A stretch of DNA of 64,000 bases from Lucinisca nassula (lineage: Eukaryota > Mollusca > Bivalvia > Lucinida > Lucinidae). The stretch is from contig OY757017.1 in NCBI GenBank assembly GCA_963580285.1, positions 112,129,245 through 112,193,244 of the forward strand, written 5' to 3'. The notes under the pieces are model-generated. The model was given only the letters and a program-made list of their open reading frames with translations. It ran no database searches and was not told the origin of the DNA. The position numbers and the translations under genes are program-made. Below are positions 1-10,274 of the stretch, one piece after another; position 1 is the first letter of the stretch, and each line of letters starts with the position of its first letter.

Positions 1-603
1 ACGCAAACGCCCATGTTAGACATAAGATGTGGGTAGGAATATGGCATAAGTATGGCATTGACCTATATCTACGTTTAGCGGGACTTTCACATGATGTTTT
101 GATTGAGGTGTTCTTTGGTCGTTTTGACGTAATTGCCGACGTTCTTGCTGATACCCTTAAGGATGCTTTTTATTGCTACATAGCGCAGCTTATGCATATA
201 CAGAAACGAATCTGTGTGAAACCAGTTGGATGATTCATTAACCTGCTCGTCAGTGGCATAAGAACAGTGCAGATCGTGCAACTGTAGTTTAGTGCTATAT
301 CGAGACTTATGTAACCCTTCTAATACTCGTGTTCAGCCACTCGGTGGCTACCGTTCTACATGCTCTTAGCGCTTCCATTGCTATACTGTTTTTGTTTATA
401 ATCGGCACAGACACTGGTCAGTCAGCACAAGTGTGCAGGCTCGCAAGGGTCTCTGTCGATTGTGCATGAGTATAGTTGGCTTATATATTGGCTGCTATGT
501 GAATCCAACTGTCTGTTTGTGTGATTTAGTGTTTTCGGCCCAGTTGACACTGTTTTGGGTCGTTTTGAAGTGTCCGCGCTTTGTCTCGGCGTGCTTGTCC
601 GTA
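1..603. other. Unassigned intergenic sequence
   Basis: No coding region, RNA gene or clean repeat boundary is recognisable. Around 515-580 a stretch with the order TTGACACTG...GGGTCGTTTTGAAG weakly resembles the head of the SINE that starts at 617, so a decayed older copy may lie here. The short reading frames match no protein family I know. Confidence 0.4.
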
Positions 604-931
604 GGTGGTCGGTCAGTTTGTTTGTTTGATTTGAGGTTTAACGTCCCCGTCAACACTGTAAAGGTCATTTTGGAGACGTCGCTTCCAATTTTGTGGGACT
701 TTTACCAGACATTGAGATGAAATGACATCTCAAGACCTGTCGCCCAGTGGAGCCGGTGGGGTTTATTAGCATGGACCGTCTGCCTCGCACCGCGGTTCCT
801 GGACAGGCTTAGATCCTCTAAGCGGTTTACCAGTACTAGTGTGCGGGCCGGATTCAGCTCTGCGTGGAAGCATCATGCAGCCCATATATTTCTTCAAGCC
901 CCGATGGGCGGGGACATTGGTGGTCGGTCAG
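604..931 (+). mobile_element. SINE-like element A, full copy with 13-bp TSD
   Basis: This is a complete member of the commonest short repeat in the window, about 300 bp. It starts with GTTTGTTTGATTTGAGG, carries a core GTCAACACTGTAAAGGTC, and ends in a GC hairpin of the form GCCCC-gat-GGGCGGGG. The 13-bp direct repeat GGTGGTCGGTCAG flanks it at 604-616 and 919-931, so the element proper is 617-918. A long target duplication indicates target-primed retrotransposition. I see no clear pol III A and B boxes and no poly-A tail, so the origin of its head is unresolved. Confidence 0.8.
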
Positions 932-1189
932 TACGGTGCGCATTCTTTCGCCGGAGACTGGCGGCTGCCCTTCTTGGGTTGGTGGAAGGGAATTCAATCC
1001 AACTGTAAGATACTATCAGAACTACTACCATTTGCATTTTTGTATATAATGTATATACTGTGAGACTATTCTCTCGTCATCCTTTTTGCATGTATTCGAC
1101 TTGTATGTTTTGTATTTGCTCTATTTTGATGTTGTATTTATATTAACTTGCTCTCCTACCTTGGAGGATAATAAAGAATCAATCAGTCA
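932..1189. other. Unassigned sequence after SINE A
   Basis: No gene is visible. The part 932-990 (CATTCTTTCGCCGGAGACTG) recurs in decayed form near 14315-14345, so it belongs to some dispersed repeat. The rest is AT-rich and featureless. Confidence 0.35.
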
Positions 1190-1970
1190 TTGAAGTTTCG
1201 TCCCTGGAAATAAAGAACACCTGGACTGTTTGAGAAGTTGTCGATTCGTAACTTTCAACTCTCCTGTAAGTTTTTCTCTGATCATGTTGTTCAAATATAA
1301 AACATGTTACTGACGGAAAACGCGACAAAAATCGCCACCTTTAGAGCCATCAATACAGCTCTCTCGTCCATCACTAGACAAAGATATCCCTTTACATTAC
1401 GCAAACACATCCGTGCGCCATAGTACATTCCTTCCTATCTCCAAAACCGTTAATTTTCAGATGATAAGTTGTCATTTTATTTTATTTTTATAAGAAAAAT
1501 GACAATTTTCAACCAAAGTTTTTGTTCTTGATGCCATCAGTGGATTGTATATGAAATGGTGTTCTGTAGTGAAGATACAGTCCTAATAAGAAATCAATCC
1601 ACTGCAGAATAAAGGTAGCATATGGCTTTGAATTAAGGTTGACCAAAAGATAAACCTCAGACGACGCCCAACGCCCGTCCACCCGCACGCCCGCCCGGGC
1701 ATCGCTATTTTATGGGACGCATTTTTGAAAAGCCCGTTAAAAATTAAACAAATACAGAGATGATACCACGGGATGTCTCTGAAGGTTCGTCTCTGGAAAC
1801 AAAGAACACAATGGGTTTTTGAGAAGATGTCGTATCGTAACTTTCAATTCTCCTGTAAGTATCCCTTTACATTACCAAACACATCCGCGCACCGTAATAC
1901 ATTCCTTCCTATCTGCAAACGGTTAATTTTCAGATGATAATTTGTGATTTCATTCTTATCTTTATTCATA
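1190..1970. repeat. Diverged direct duplication (about 590-bp spacing)
   Basis: A block at 1190-1480 (AGAACACCTGG..., CTTTCAACTCTCCTGTAAG, CATTCCTTCCTATCT, GTTAATTTTCAGATGATAA) recurs in the same order and orientation at 1780-1965 with small deletions. The spacer holds a C-rich run (CCCGTCCACCCGCACGCCC). No protein match is seen, so this is probably two units of a dispersed repeat. Confidence 0.6.
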
Positions 1971-1979
1971 GGATTTTAT

Positions 1980-2795
1980 TCTTATTTTTATTCATAGAAT
2001 AAGTTGTAGGTGCTCGCTAGTACGCCTCTTTGAGTCCGTCAGAAGGACAAATATTGGTTGACATTATGAATGATAATGGTTTAGAACAAATTGTTAACTT
2101 CCCTACTCGAGATATTCAGTCTCCAGACAAGCTAAGTGATCATGATATTGTTTTTGTATTTTTAAAATCTTCATACCACCTATAAAGAAACCTCTTAGAA
2201 AGGTGTACTTATATCAGTAGGGTGACTATGAAACTATGAGGAAGGATGCCCTAAAATTTGCAAAAGAGAAATACTTTAATGGTCATTCAGACGCTCTGTC
2301 TGTCCAGGATAAAGTCTTTCATTCAAGCTTCGTCCGAAAATCATATCCCCTCCAAAACTAGCAGGTCTGTATCTTCAATTCCTTGGACAACACCAGAAAT
2401 AAGAAGAAAGATTCGGAGGAAAAATAAGATTCATGCTAAGGCAAATAAGTTGGGAAGTGGTAAACTCCGGGCAAAATTTGAAAACTTGAGACGAGAAATT
2501 AAAAATCACATAAAACTCGGCATGATCGGTATGTGAATAACTTGGTCGGTGATGTAAAGGCAAATCCCAGATACCTCTGCAGAGATATCAATAGCCAGAA
2601 GAAAGACGGGCAAGGTATCCCGCCCCTTAATAAAAGAGGAGGGAACGGGGCTGCAGAATCGGACTTTGAAAGGGCAGAGGAATTCGTTGGTCAATTCAAA
2701 TGAGTTCAACGAGGTTCCATTGACTAGAAGATCGGCCCCTTTCATGGAAAATATTGTTGTGTCTTCGGCGGGAGTGCTCAAGTTACTTAAAGGCT
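1980..2795 (+). pseudogene. LINE ORF2 5' part (endonuclease end and linker), broken
   Basis: A degraded non-LTR retrotransposon ORF. From about 2055 the translation reads D-I-L-V-D-I-M-N-D-N-G-L, then N-F-P-T-R-D and S-D-H-D-I-V, the C-terminal signature of an apurinic-type endonuclease domain. Lysine- and arginine-rich linker follows to 2795 with several stops and frame changes. The frame breaks at the codons for L-L-K-G at 2795 and resumes at 8053 with L-K-P-S-K-A-L-G-P-D-E-L, so 2796-8052 is a later insertion. The clade is probably CR1- or Jockey-like, judged from motif style only. Confidence 0.8.
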
Positions 2796-2942
2796 GGAGA
2801 TGTTGCACTGATGAGTTAGGATACCGTTCCAAGGCGGTTCTTCTGTCCCGGCTCATCTTTGTTTTGGTTTCTCTTTGGGTGTTTTTGTCGCTTATATTAT
2901 TTTATTTTGGATAGCCTATTGGTCATTTTGTGGTAAAGTATC
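2796..2942 (+). mobile_element. YLDD-element 3' tail, left half (inside LINE)
   Basis: A 5'-truncated piece of the 3' untranslated region of the YLDD reverse-transcriptase element, beginning GGAGATGTTGCACTGATGAG. It has an internal deletion compared with other copies, and its other half is 7914-8052. It interrupts the LINE ORF: joining 2795 to 8053 restores an uninterrupted LINE codon run, so the insertion made little or no target duplication. It was later split by the Ty3/gypsy element. Confidence 0.8.
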
Positions 2943-4285
2943 TGTGACAAAATCAGTTATCTCGACTATTTCCAGATTCTGATTACTTACAGTTGCAGAT
3001 AACTTTCTGCAGTTGAAGCTATAGAAACCGATTGTTAAGCAGAGTTATCGACAGTCGCTTTATTGTTTTCAAAATAAATGCTTTTCAATTCAAATTTAGG
3101 CAAAGAAAGGTTGACGAAGCGGTTTATGTCATTAATTTACTGATTATTTACCTAAGCATCCACATTTCTTTCGATTTGTTACACTTTAATCCGTACTTGA
3201 TGCCTTGACTACCTCATCAACCTGTTATTGTTCATAATGTTAGAGAAATAGACTCGTCGGTGATAAATTGGATAAGCCCATATTTTGATTGGCTGACAGA
3301 TTTGTTACGTCACCAGTAGAATATAAGCCACTGCATAGTGCAGTGCCCTTTGCACCCGGTTACCTTAAAAACAACAGTCAGTCAGAGTAGAGAGATTGGA
3401 GAAGCAACTTTGAGAGAGCACAGCAAGGTAATGCTACTGTACCATGCCCTGTTGGGATCGGAAGGTAGCTTACCTCTGTGACGAGAATAATTTCAGTTAG
3501 TTAGTTAGGATTAGTACACTGGGTAAAAGGTTAAACTACCACGCTCTGTTGAGATCGGAAAACACCGTGCTACTCAGGCCTAGTACCACTTGACTTACTG
3601 GATATAACTGGTACATGGCCTGCAAGAGCCCTGATGTGATTATGGTGAAGTAAAAGTAATTTGGTTAGAACTAGCACCCCGGGTAAAAGGTTTACTTTCC
3701 ACGCTCTGTTGAGATCGGAAAGCACCGTGCGACTCGGGCCTAGTTTAACTTGACTGGATATATCAGGAAGGTGACTTGCAAAGGATGTATCAGAAGTGAA
3801 TCAGATTAGCAAACCTGTGGTATTGAACTTGTAGTTTCATTAAGATTGGTGAAGTTCTAAGTGATGTTTTGTCGAGGTAGCAGAGGCTATTTCTTTGTAT
3901 GTTGTGATTCCTATGAGATTAGTTGGATTGAAATCATATCAATAATCATTGAAGGTAATCAAGTGTTGTGACTATATGAATGTTTTATGCTTATTGTTGG
4001 AACTACACCTTGGTTTGATCATCCCGTTTGCGGAAGACAGGGCTAGTTGATTGTTCCATTTTATAAACACTCGTTACTGTCTTGTTGTCGTGTTTGTTTC
4101 CCCCCTTCCTCTTGATACCGAGGGTAGGTTTATGATTGCAGAGCTTCCTGGGCCTTTCATTTACATTTTTGTAATACTGCTATTAAATACTGGCTGAGTG
4201 ATCGTGTGGAAAATATTTTATATATTTGGGTTAGATAACTTAGTTATTCAGTAGATTTTACTTGCTCGCTCGGACACACGTTACA
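2943..4285 (+). mobile_element. Ty3/gypsy 5' LTR
   Basis: Left LTR of about 1.34 kb, starting TGTGACAAAATCAG and ending TTACA next to the primer binding site. It matches the split copy at 5054-7913 almost base for base. Promoter-like features sit at 3303-3335, where TTACGTCACC is followed by an AATATAAGCC TATA-like box. Three short direct repeats built on CTCTGTTGAGATCGGAAA or CCTGTTGGGATCGGAAGG lie near 3447, 3542 and 3702. Flanks TATC (2939-2942) and TAGC (7914-7917) fit a 4-bp target duplication with one mismatch. Confidence 0.85.
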
Positions 4286-4287
4286 TT

Positions 4288-4305
4288 TGGTGGCAGCGGT
4301 GGGAT
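4288..4305 (+). promoter_or_regulatory. tRNA-Leu primer binding site
   Basis: TGGTGGCAGCGGTGGGAT lies two bases after the LTR end. It is the reverse complement of the last 18 bases of a leucine tRNA of the AAG-anticodon type, including CCA (known from the vertebrate tRNA). This is the minus-strand primer site expected for a Ty3/gypsy retrotransposon. Confidence 0.85.
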
Positions 4306-4880
4306 AATATTGACAAAATCGCCATTGTCGAGGCCCATATCTCTAGGTGTGGATTCAGAACATCGTGATATGGACAAGGAGCTTTTGCTGCAGCATATAG
4401 AAATGTTACAGCGTGAAAACAGTGAACTAAGGGAGCAGCGAACAATTGATAGATTAGACATGCGGAGAGAAATAGAGGATTTTCAAAGGCGAGTAGCAAT
4501 GTCCAACAATGTATCGTAGTATAGGAATGAGTCAGTTTCCATTACCAATCAAGAAAGAAGAGGGGTATGAGAATCAGCCTTGCAGAACACCATCAGCCAA
4601 AGTTGACGTATTTAAAGAAGACCTGCTCTTATACTTGACTGACAGTACTCCAGCAGCAAGACAGTCTGATTTTAAGCCAGCTACAAAAGTAAAGGCAGCC
4701 ACATACGATGGTTCAAACTCATGGTTTGACTACAAGGCACATTTCGAACATGTGCTGAGATCAACAACTGGAGTTGCGCTGAGAAAGGCATGTGTATAGC
4801 TGTCTCTTTCCGTGGACAAGCCCAAGGTGATATGGAAATTCAAATATGATATTTTAGCGTGTACGATGAACGAATTCGGG

Positions 4881-5022
4881 TGTGAGATTTGTAAGAAAAC
4901 TTTCAACTAGTAGTTCTTCTATGACCATGCATATGAAGAAAAAGCATGGTGCTAAAGATAAGACATCAGCTAAACTGGATTGCAAGGAGAAAATTGTTAA
5001 GGAAAAGAGACAATTTATTTAA
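4881..5022 (+). pseudogene. C2H2 zinc-finger remnant at polyprotein C-terminus
   Basis: The reading C-E-I-C-K-K-T-F-N, followed after a one-base frame slip by M-T-M-H-M-K-K-K-H, has the C-x2-C...H-x4-H spacing of a C2H2 finger with the usual Phe after the second Cys. A lysine-rich tail runs to a stop at 5020-5022, about 30 bases before the LTR. Its position just before the polypurine tract means it ended the element's last ORF. A nucleic-acid-binding finger there is plausible; whether this lineage usually has one I cannot say. Confidence 0.5.
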
Positions 5023-5024
5023 TC

Positions 5025-5053
5025 GAGGACGATTAAGTCGGAGGCATGGGTAG
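5025..5053 (+). promoter_or_regulatory. Purine-rich tract before the 3' LTR
   Basis: GAGGACGATTAAGTCGGAGG and the following CATGGGTAG directly precede the 3' LTR start TGTGAC at 5054. This is where the plus-strand primer (polypurine tract) of an LTR retrotransposon lies. The tract is imperfect, with pyrimidine interruptions. Confidence 0.5.
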
Positions 5054-5153
5054 TGTGACAAAATCAGTTATTTGAAAATCTTTGGTCCCATTCTCGATTA
5101 TTTCCAAATTCTGATTACTTACAGTTGCAGATAACTTTCTGCAGTTGAAGCTA

Positions 5154-6471
5154 TAGAAAAGTAGAAGTAAAACAAAGATCAGGAATTGATACACTTAACT
5201 TACTCCATCCATAAAATACACCAAAGGGAAAGAAATACAAACATTAAGCGACCAGACCATAATGGAAACCTAAACAAAGGAAGGCCATAAGGACAGTTAC
5301 TTTCCCACAAAATGGCCATATGGCCATCCAAAACCAGAAGACACAAGTGATACACACAGTAAGTAACAAACAACAACATAAATAAATCGCCACAGAAGAG
5401 CCGCCTTGGAACGGTCAGTGGAAGATTTCCACTGGGGGGCTTAAATCGATTTTACGTGGCCACAATCCTCGCCCTTACTTCCGTCGCGATTTAGACAAAT
5501 TATTTGTTCAGTCCGCATGAAGGCCTCCTAACTCATCAGTGCAAAATCTCCGTGAACACAAACATCAAAGAACCACAGAGGTGAGACAACGGTGAGGACT
5601 CGACAGCAAGAAACCACTGAAATGCTGGAGCAAAAGAAAACCAACAGTTAGACTCCGATGAGCCCGACCAGAGACAGAGCATCAGGCACCAACCAACATT
5701 ATCTCTCTAATTTTCAATAAGCCTTTACGTTGGAGCCGTCATAGAATCTGAGGCCTGACCCACCGGCGTGCAATTAAAGAGGGAAGCAAAGTCGCCAACC
5801 GTGATTGGGTTAACTACCATGCATGCAGTCTGTCGTATAATATCCATGTTGTACCCAATCTTTTTATATCGAAGAATGATTTTACGAAATTGGGTGCTGA
5901 AGTCATTGGCGTTATATATTTTTCTGGATTTATATACTAAGTCACCATAAAATTCGGGTTCCGATAGACCTTGTTGTAGAAGAGGTTTAAGTCCAATATT
6001 GAATTTTGAAATTAAATCAGAATGGCGTCTATAAAATTTTGAAAAGGCTTTGCGTAGTTTATGGTACCGATAACCCTGATTAAGGAGTTTAGCCGTTAAT
6101 AATTTATTACGAGTGTTGAAGTCAGTTACATGACTACACACTCTAGCAAATCGAATTATTTGCGAAATATAAACGCCATAGGATGGCGCACGAGGAACAT
6201 CACCATCCAAAACAGGAAAATTTACAATCTCAAAATCAAAGTCATCGCGTTTATCATAAATTTTGCACGAAACAAATCCATCTACAATAGATAGATGTAA
6301 ATCCAAAAACGGGGCCTCGGTATCAGAAGAATTTGCTTTATTTAAATGAAGTTCTGGTGGGTAAATCTGACTGATCAAACCATCAAAATAGATATTATCA
6401 ATATTTAATAAATCATCTAAATATCTAGAAGTAGAGCTAAAAGCTTCAATAATTTAATAATTTATTAGAAA
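5154..6471 (-). mobile_element. YLDD reverse-transcriptase element, 5'-truncated, TSD TAGAAA
   Basis: A minus-strand copy inserted in the 3' LTR. TAGAAA flanks it at 5154-5159 and 6466-6471, and joining the flanks recreates the LTR sequence seen at 3026-3033. On its sense strand it has the C-terminal RT coding part, a stop near 5725, then a 3' UTR of about 560 bases ending TTTTACTTCTACT. The short target duplication, 5' truncation and non-poly-A tail are compatible with a Penelope-like or unusual non-LTR element. It serves here as the unmutated reference for the hypermutated copy at 51055-52696. Confidence 0.85.
5725..6460 (-). pseudogene. YLDD-element reverse transcriptase, C-terminal part
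   Basis: A reading frame of about 217 residues with no stop in its conserved part. Seen in order: F-L-D-L-H-L-S-I, K-I-Y-D-K-R-D-D-F-D-F, V-N-F-P, a P-S-Y-G-V-Y-I-S-Q block, R-N-K-L-L-T-A-K-L-L, G-Y-R-Y-H-K-L-R-K-A-F-S-K-F-Y-R-R and E-P-E-F-Y-G-D-L-V-Y. These are the thumb and C-terminal motifs of a widespread animal RT family. The palm with the Y-L-D-D catalytic site is mostly lost: the copy breaks off just upstream near 6460 (its S-R-Y-L-D-D codons are at about 6405-6430). Not a functional enzyme. Family placement near Penelope-like elements is moderately supported. Confidence 0.8.
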
Positions 6472-7454
6472 CCGATTGTTAAGCAGAGTTATCGACAGTC
6501 GCTTTATTGTTTTCAAAATAAATGCTTTTCAATTCATATTTAGGCAAAAAAAGGTTGGCGAAGCGGTTTATGTCATTAATTTACTGATTATTTACCTAAA
6601 CATCCACATTTCTTTCGATTTATAACACTTTAATCTGTACTTGATGGCTTAACTACCTGATCAACCTGTTATTGTTCATAATGCTAGAGAAATAGACTCG
6701 TCGGTGATAATATGGATAAGCCCATACTTTGATTGGCTGACAGATTTGTTATGCAGAGTAAAGAGAAGGGATAGCCCCTATGTGCCCTTGGCGCCCGGTT
6801 ACCTTAAAACAACAGTCAGTCGGAGTAGAGAGATTGGAGAAGCAACTCGGAGAGAGCACAGCAAGGTAATGCTACTGTACCATACCCTGTTGGGATCGGA
6901 AGGTAGCTTACCTCTGTGACGAGAATAATATCAGTAAGTTAGTTAGGATTAGTACCCTGGGTAAAAGGTTAAATTACCACGCTCTGTTGAGATCGGAAAA
7001 CACCGTGCTACTCAGGCCTAGTTCAACTTGACTTACTGGATACAACTAATACATGGCCTGCAAGAGCCCTGATGTGATTATGGTGAAGTAAAAGTAAGTT
7101 GGTTAGAACTAGCACCCCGGGTAAAAGATTTACTTTCCACGCTCTGTTGAGATCGGAAAGCACCGTGCGACTCGGGCCTAGTTTAACTTGACTTACTCGA
7201 TATATCAGGAAGGTGACTTGCAAAGGATGTATCAGAAGTGAATCAGATTAGCAAACCTGTGGTTATTGAACTTGTAGTTTCATTAAGATTGATGAAGTTC
7301 TAATTGATGTTTAGTCGAGGTAGCAGAGGCTATGTCTTTGTATGTTGTAATTCCTATGAGATTAGTTGGATTGAAATCATATCAATAATCATTGAAGGTA
7401 ATCACGTGTTGTGACTATATGAATGTTTTATACTTATTGTTGGAACTACACCTT

Positions 7455-7637
7455 AACCTAGGGCGAAGATTCGGCCGGTAAAAGATCTTTCAGCCCCCCC
7501 CCCCCCACCCCCCCCCCCCCCCCCATGGTAGCATAGCTATTGACCGTTCTAAGGCGGTGGTTTTGGTGTTGCTCTTTCATTGAAATATTTATTGTATGTT
7601 TACGAATTTGTTGTGCGTTTTTATTTAGTGTTTTCGC
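7455..7637 (+). repeat. Insertion in 3' LTR with long poly-C and YLDD-tail similarity
   Basis: Absent from the 5' LTR, where ...AACTACACCTT runs directly into GGTTTGATCATC. It holds a run of about 28 C with one A (7493-7524), then TGACCGTTCTAAGGCGGT, which resembles the YLDD tail motif TGACCGTTCCAAGGCGGT. A diverged YLDD-tail fragment with an expanded C tract is the likeliest reading. A deletion from the left LTR is the alternative. Confidence 0.5.
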
Positions 7638-7913
7638 ATGGTTTGATCATCCTGTTTGCGGAAGAGAGGGCTATTTGATTGTTCCATTTTATAAACACTT
7701 GTTACTGTCTTGTTGTCGTGTTTGTTTCCCTCCTTCCTCTTGATACCGAGGGTAGGTTTATGATTGCAGCACTTCCTGGGCCTTTCATTAACATTTTTGT
7801 AACATTGCTATTAAATACTGGCTGAGTGATCGTGTGAAAAATATTTTATATATTTGGGTTTGATAACTTAGTTATTCAGTAGATTTTACTTGCTCGCTTG
7901 GACACACGTTACA

Positions 7914-8052
7914 TAGCTGTCCTTTTGGCTTTCCGCTATTGATGTTTCCATTAGGGTCTGTTGGTTCGTGTTTGTGTTTCTTTCCCTTTGGTGTCTGATG
8001 GGAGCTGTTGGTTAACTGTATCGATTCCTGATCATTGCCTCTACGTCTATTT
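7914..8052 (+). mobile_element. YLDD-element 3' tail, right half (inside LINE)
   Basis: Continues 2796-2942 after the Ty3/gypsy insertion. It carries TGTCCTTTTGGCTTTCCGC, TTTCTTTCCCTTTGGTGTCT, a TCGATTCCTGATCATTGCC block and the terminal CTACGTCTATTTT. It ends at the point where LINE coding resumes (8053). Confidence 0.8.
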
Positions 8053-9420
8053 TGAAACCGTCTAAAGCTTTAGGACCTGATGAGCTTCAACCTAGAGTCC
8101 TGAAGGAACTAGCAAATGAGTTAGGTCCAGTTTTTGCTCACCTTTTGCAACAATCTCTCGATGGGGGTAAAATCCCCAAAGAAGGGCTCCTAGCGGACAT
8201 CTGCCCACTTTTCCAAAAAGGTGACAGGGCTCTTGCTCGTAATTATCGCCCGATGTCACTGACCTGCGTTGTATGTTAATTGCTTGAATACATAGTCTGT
8301 TCAAACATCATGGCCCACTTGGATGAACATAAACTTTTGTCAGACAGACAACATGAATTTAGGAAAAGGCATAGTTGCGATATCCTATCTCATGAACTAC
8401 TTAAAACCAAATTATCTGGTTGTGGAATTTGGGGGAGGGTGGGGTGGGGGGAGACTCCCAAATGGATAGATTTCTTCCTTTGCTACAGGAAACAGTGTGT
8501 TGTTGTTAATGTCGAATCTTCAGTATGGGCGCCAGTTTTATCTGGGGTCCCATAGGGGACAGTTCTTGGTCCGCTGCTATTCTCCCTGTACATATATGGT
8601 ATTTCCACTGACATTGACACAAAAATAAGACTGTTCGCAGACGACTGTGTTTTCTATCAGAAAATCAGAGATACCGAGGACTCAATGAAATTTCAGAAGG
8701 ATAGAGATAAAGGGGCATGAGATGCTAGCCCGTTAAATGCAATATTATGCGGATAACTAGGAAGAGAACAAATAAAATTGTGGCCTCATACACCTAAGGG
8801 GGGGGGGAACGGTCCTCGTAAATGTAAATTCCATTAAATAACTTGGTGTTACAATCACACACGATTTGAGATGGAATACACACATTAGCAACATGTGTAC
8901 AAAGACGAATAGAAAACTTGGTTTCCTGAGGCGAAATCTTCATTAGTGTCCTCAGGATGTGAAAGAGACAGCATATAAGGGACTTTTTCGCCCAGACTTG
9001 GAATACGGTAGTTGCATCTGGGACCCAAGTGGAGTGGTCATTAATGAATAAATTGAAAAAGTTCTGAATAGAGCTGCTTTATTTGTAACAAGCAATTATT
9101 GCTTTGAAACTGAGAGCAGGAATTCCAGGAAAATTAAGATGGGAGTCTCTAAAAAAATGAGAAGAGACAGTAGGCTCCTACTCGTATACAAAGGTCTAAA
9201 GATTGCTGCCAGCATTCCAACAGATGACCTTGTTCTTCCAGCTAGGCACTGTAGAAAGCACCATTCAATGGTGTTTAAGACCCTTACTGCAAGAACTGAC
9301 ATTTATAAAGAATCGTTCTTCCCTCCAACCATAAGGTATTGCAATGCCTTTCCCTAAACAAGAAAAATATTGGAATGCCTTTCCCTAAACAAGAAAAATA
9401 ATATTAAGCCCTGCAAACCC
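8053..9420 (+). pseudogene. LINE ORF2 reverse transcriptase part, broken
   Basis: Continuation of 1980-2795. Translation shows L-K-P-S-K-A-L-G-P-D-E-L, the N-Y-R-P-M-S-L-T block, S-D-R-Q-H-E-F-R (RT motif region), a deletion near 8390 that removes motif A, then P-V-L-S-G-V-P followed by a stop where Q-G-T-V is expected. The catalytic F-A-D-D lies at 8633-8644. Past 8690 the frame breaks repeatedly, but W-E-S-L-K-K and the terminal N-A-F-P region are readable to about 9357. This is the palm, thumb and C-terminal part of a non-LTR RT, probably CR1/Jockey-like, long dead. Confidence 0.85.
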
Positions 9421-9975
9421 AAGTTTTCTCTTTAGCAGATGGAGTTTATTGGTGTGTATTCCACAGACGTGTTGACGTGATGTATGGCAATTTGCGATTT
9501 CTTCGACTAAAACTGCTGTCTCCTAATGGAGGTTAGACAGACGTCTCAATTTAACCTATAAAATGCCAGTCACGGCAACTGTCGTCTGCTTTGACGCCCG
9601 TCGGTTACCTTAAAAGTATTTTTGCAAACAGTGCCTGTATGCAAAAATATTTTTAAAAAGTTTGCCAAAAATTTATCAGACGTCATATGCAGATGACATT
9701 TTCAGATGTAGTTTTTCACGGCGTCTTAAGGGTTAACATAGGAAAAATAGCATATAAATTACACAGGACGTTGTATCTATCCTCTACTGTATTCTGCTTT
9801 ACATCGTGTTACCCATGCCCGGGAGTGGATTATATACTAGGTAGTAGCTTTTGATTCGTTGTTTTTGTCTTTGACAAATTTGAAAAAGTGAAATGGACAT
9901 ACAATATTTCATCAGAGTGTAGTTTTCAAAAATCAACGTATGTTTTTCAGTTGAAATTTACAAATGCGTGTAAAT
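9421..9975. other. LINE 3' flank and unassigned AT-rich sequence
   Basis: The first 130 bases (to about 9550, TGTCTCCTAATGGAGG) are probably LINE 3' UTR. Beyond this I see no gene. A short direct duplication of ATTGCAATGCCTTTCCCTAA occurs at 9340-9400, at the end of the LINE coding part. Confidence 0.4.
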
Positions 9976-9979
9976 GATA

Positions 9980-10188
9980 TACAGTAAAATTCCTATATTA
10001 AGACCACCTTTGGGACTGTTCGAAAGTGGTCTACAAGACCATTTTTGACCAGTCCCAAAGGTGGTCTATGACAAGAGGACCTTGTATGCAGAAAACACAA
10101 AAAAGAATAACTACAGCCTATAAAATAAGCTTTGTAAAGCAGACTTAGTCTGAATTTTAGGTGGTTTTAATAGTGGAATTTCACTGTA
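9980..10188. mobile_element. Mariner-type MITE, family I, with TA duplication
   Basis: The element is 9982-10186, flanked by TA on both sides. Imperfect terminal inverted repeats of about 27 bp begin CAGTAAAATTCC and end GGAATTTCACTG. Internally, GACCACCTTTGGGACTG and its inverse form a hairpin around the AAGTGGTCT motifs. With no ORF, the TA target and size fit a Tc1/mariner-derived MITE. Other copies lie at 30587, 23715 and 63892. Confidence 0.8.
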
Positions 10189-10274
10189 TTTTTTTCATTA
10201 AAATCGATTTAAACAGCTTTCTTTAGAAAGTATGCACAGACAGTCTATTTCTCGGTGCGAAGGGGGCACTTTGC

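Larger units (their letters stand above)
4286..5053 (+). pseudogene. Ty3/gypsy internal region: gag remnant, pol deleted
   Basis: Only 768 bases remain between the LTRs, so protease, reverse transcriptase, RNase H and integrase are gone and the element cannot move by itself. A gag-like start at 4370-4519 encodes a charged coiled-coil-like stretch (LLLQHIEMLQRENSELREQ). After a frame change, 4590-4850 encodes A-T-Y-D-G-S-N-S-W-F-D-Y-K-A-H-F-E and, in a third frame, A-V-S-F-R-G-Q-A-Q-G-D, both typical of metazoan Ty3/gypsy Gag. The segment 4881-5022 comes from the other end of the polyprotein and precedes the purine-rich stretch before the 3' LTR. Confidence 0.75.
5054..7913 (+). mobile_element. 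Ty3/gypsy 3' LTR, interrupted twice
   Basis: The right LTR starts TGTGACAAAATCAG and ends TTACA. It aligns to 2943-4285 except for two gaps: a YLDD element at 5160-6465 with a 6-bp target duplication, and about 180 bases at 7455-7637 absent from the left LTR. Removing both leaves about 1.36 kb, matching the left LTR. The two LTRs are still very similar, so the insertion is moderately young. Confidence 0.85.

Noticed and set aside
7493..7524. Poly-C tract as a sequencing artefact only
   Set aside because: Similar runs occur at the same motif in other YLDD tails, so slippage at a real site is more likely, although exact length is unreliable.
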